Assembly (NCBI GenBank): GCA_002383325.1
Contig: DFYJ01000033.1
Coordinates: 1 to 6,550, forward strand
Direction of reading: 5' to 3'
From: Candidatus Aminicenantes bacterium UBA4085
GTDB lineage: Bacteria; Acidobacteriota; Aminicenantia; Aminicenantales; UBA4085
DNA length: 6,550 nucleotides
The first letter of the stretch is position 1, and the number at the start of each line of letters is the position of its first letter. Shown piece after piece: positions 5,526 through 6,550 of the stretch. The position numbers and the translations under genes are program-made. The notes under the pieces are model-generated. The model did no database searches, was not told the origin of the DNA, and saw only the letters and a list, made by a program, of their open reading frames with translations.

Positions 5526-6550
5526 TGGCGAAGCGTCTCATCTTGACGTTGACGACGAGGCCCAGGGCGATGAAGGTCGACAGAAGCGACGAGCCTCCGT
5601 AGCTCAGCAGCGGGATGGGGATGCCGGTGATCGGAAAAAGCCCGATGATCATGAAGACATTGACCAGGAACGGGATGCTGATCATGCAACCGACCAGGAA
5701 GACGATGTAGAGGCCGGCCCGGTCGCGGGTCTTGCCCACCGCCCGGAAGATCCGCATGAGCATGGCGAAGTAAAGGCCCATGACGACCGCCACGCCGACG
5801 AATCCGAACTCCTCGCCCAGGACGGAGAAGACGAAGTCCGTATGGCGGGCCGGGAGGAAGCGAAGCTGGCTTTGGCTGCCGCGCAGGAAGCCCTTGCCCA
5901 GCCAGCCGCCGGAGCCGATGGCGATCTTGGACTGGAGGACATGGTAGCCCGCGCCGCGCGGGTCGAGGGACGGGTTGAAGACGATCTGCAGCCTCTCCTT
6001 TTGATAGTCTTTGAGCAGAAAGCCCCAGCCGATAACCCCCAGCAGGATGGCGGCGGCCAGTAAAAAGACCAGGGTCCGCCGGTTCAGGCCGGCCAGGGCC
6101 AGGCAACCGAGCCAGATCGGCATCAGGCTCATGGCCGTGCCCATATCCGGCTGCATAGCCACCAGGATCACCGGGGGCAGGACCACGGCCGCGCTGAGCG
6201 CGAAAGCCCCCAGACCGACGTACACCCGGCGGTATTCGGCGAAGATGCGGGCCATGACGAGCAGGAGGAAGATCTTCACGAACTCCGAAGGCTGCCCGCC
6301 CAGGAAGGCCAGGCCGATCCAGCTGCGGGCCCCGCTCCGGGACCGGCCCAGGGCCAGCAAAAGGGCCAATACGACGATAAGGAGGCCGAGGGCGTAGGGA
6401 GCCAAGATCATCAACAGCTTATAATCGAAGGCCAGGATCAGGAAGAAGACGGCCAGGGAGATGAGCAGCCAGACCGCCTGCTTGAGGGCGGGCTGGGCGG
6501 GCGAGAGGTGCGAGGCGCTGAAGATCAGCAGCAGCCCGATGAGGGCGTTG
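5518..6550 (-). CDS. rodA: rod shape-determining protein RodA (SEDS glycosyltransferase), N-terminus cut by window edge
   Basis: Multi-pass inner-membrane peptidoglycan polymerase of the SEDS family. With a class B penicillin-binding protein (PBP2) it polymerises lipid II during lateral wall growth in the Rod complex. In this frame 343 residues are visible and the frame stays open to the window edge, so roughly 25 or more residues are missing compared with the usual 370 or so. A TTG at 6414 would look like a start, but it is internal: membrane-segment sequence such as AVWLLISLAVFFLILAFDY lies upstream of it. Numbered from the first visible residue, diagnostic blocks are GARSWIGL (about 73-80), QPSEFVK (86-92), QPDMGTA (133-139), LPARHTDFVFSVLGEE (232-247) and PITGIPIPLLSYGGSS (306-321). 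Asp238 in HTDF corresponds to the essential catalytic Asp of RodA. The RodA-like loop around it and the LPARHTDF form favour RodA over FtsW. The gene ends with a TGA at 5518-5520 that overlaps the next gene's start. PBP2 and mreCD genes would be expected upstream, outside the window. Confidence 0.95.
   Translation of the reverse strand, partial: NALIGLLLIFSASHLSPAQPALKQAVWLLISLAVFFLILAFDYKLLMILAPYALGLLIVVLALLLALGRSRSGARSWIGLAFLGGQPSEFVKIFLLLVMARIFAEYRRVYVGLGAFALSAAVVLPPVILVAMQPDMGTAMSLMPIWLGCLALAGLNRRTLVFLLAAAILLGVIGWGFLLKDYQKERLQIVFNPSLDPRGAGYHVLQSKIAIGSGGWLGKGFLRGSQSQLRFLPARHTDFVFSVLGEEFGFVGVAVVMGLYFAMLMRIFRAVGKTRDRAGLYIVFLVGCMISIPFLVNVFMIIGLFPITGIPIPLLSYGGSSLLSTFIALGLVVNVKMRRFANA

Noticed and set aside
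5177..6106. 309-residue minus-strand open frame spanning the rodA/radical SAM junction
   Set aside because: It is out of frame with both genes, each of which carries diagnostic motifs in its own frame across this region. A frameshifted fusion is not needed to explain the junction.
6412..6414. TTG at 6414 as the start of rodA
   Set aside because: The frame stays open to the window edge, and the upstream residues form typical RodA membrane segments. The true start is outside the window.

Overview
The window is G+C-rich bacterial chromosome, packed with genes. Four protein-coding genes fill almost all of it. The only clear intergenic gap is 75 bases (2946-3020), so no stretch of 300 bases lacks a gene. 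I see no tRNA, rRNA, insertion sequence, CRISPR array, phage gene or attachment site. The organism makes an elongation-specific RodA, so it is probably rod-shaped. The order rodA followed by a TIGR03960-type radical SAM gene is one I associate with Deltaproteobacteria and Acidobacteriota/Aminicenantes-like lineages. That taxonomic guess is weak and rests on gene order and G+C-rich codon use only.

Layout. On the plus strand, 64-1797 encodes a complete CstA-family membrane transporter (peptide/pyruvate uptake). It may be translationally coupled to an upstream gene whose last codons would lie at 2-67. The other genes are on the minus strand. Reading in their own direction, they are a RodA peptidoglycan polymerase whose N-terminus is cut by the window edge (6550 to 5518), a large radical SAM protein fused to a DUF2344 domain (5525 to 3021), and a medium-chain-type acyl-CoA dehydrogenase (2945 to 1794).

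How the genes relate. rodA and the radical SAM gene overlap by 8 bases and are almost certainly cotranscribed, as the downstream end of a cell-shape operon. The acyl-CoA dehydrogenase looks like a separate unit. It has its own sigma70-like promoter, whose -35 box contains the stop codon of the radical SAM gene, and a strong Shine-Dalgarno site. Its stop codon and that of cstA fall on the same palindromic CTAG, so the two convergent genes meet tail to tail with no room for a terminator between them. The transporter and the dehydrogenase both suit growth on organic acids, peptides or fatty acids, but nothing here shows that they are co-regulated.

Novelty. All four genes belong to known families, and I do not see a new multi-gene system. 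The points most worth a second look are the uncharacterised radical SAM/DUF2344 fusion with its extra four-cysteine cluster, an all-G/C hairpin at the junction of its two modules, the apparent loss of the usual RNase G neighbour, and the compact arrangement at both ends of the dehydrogenase gene.
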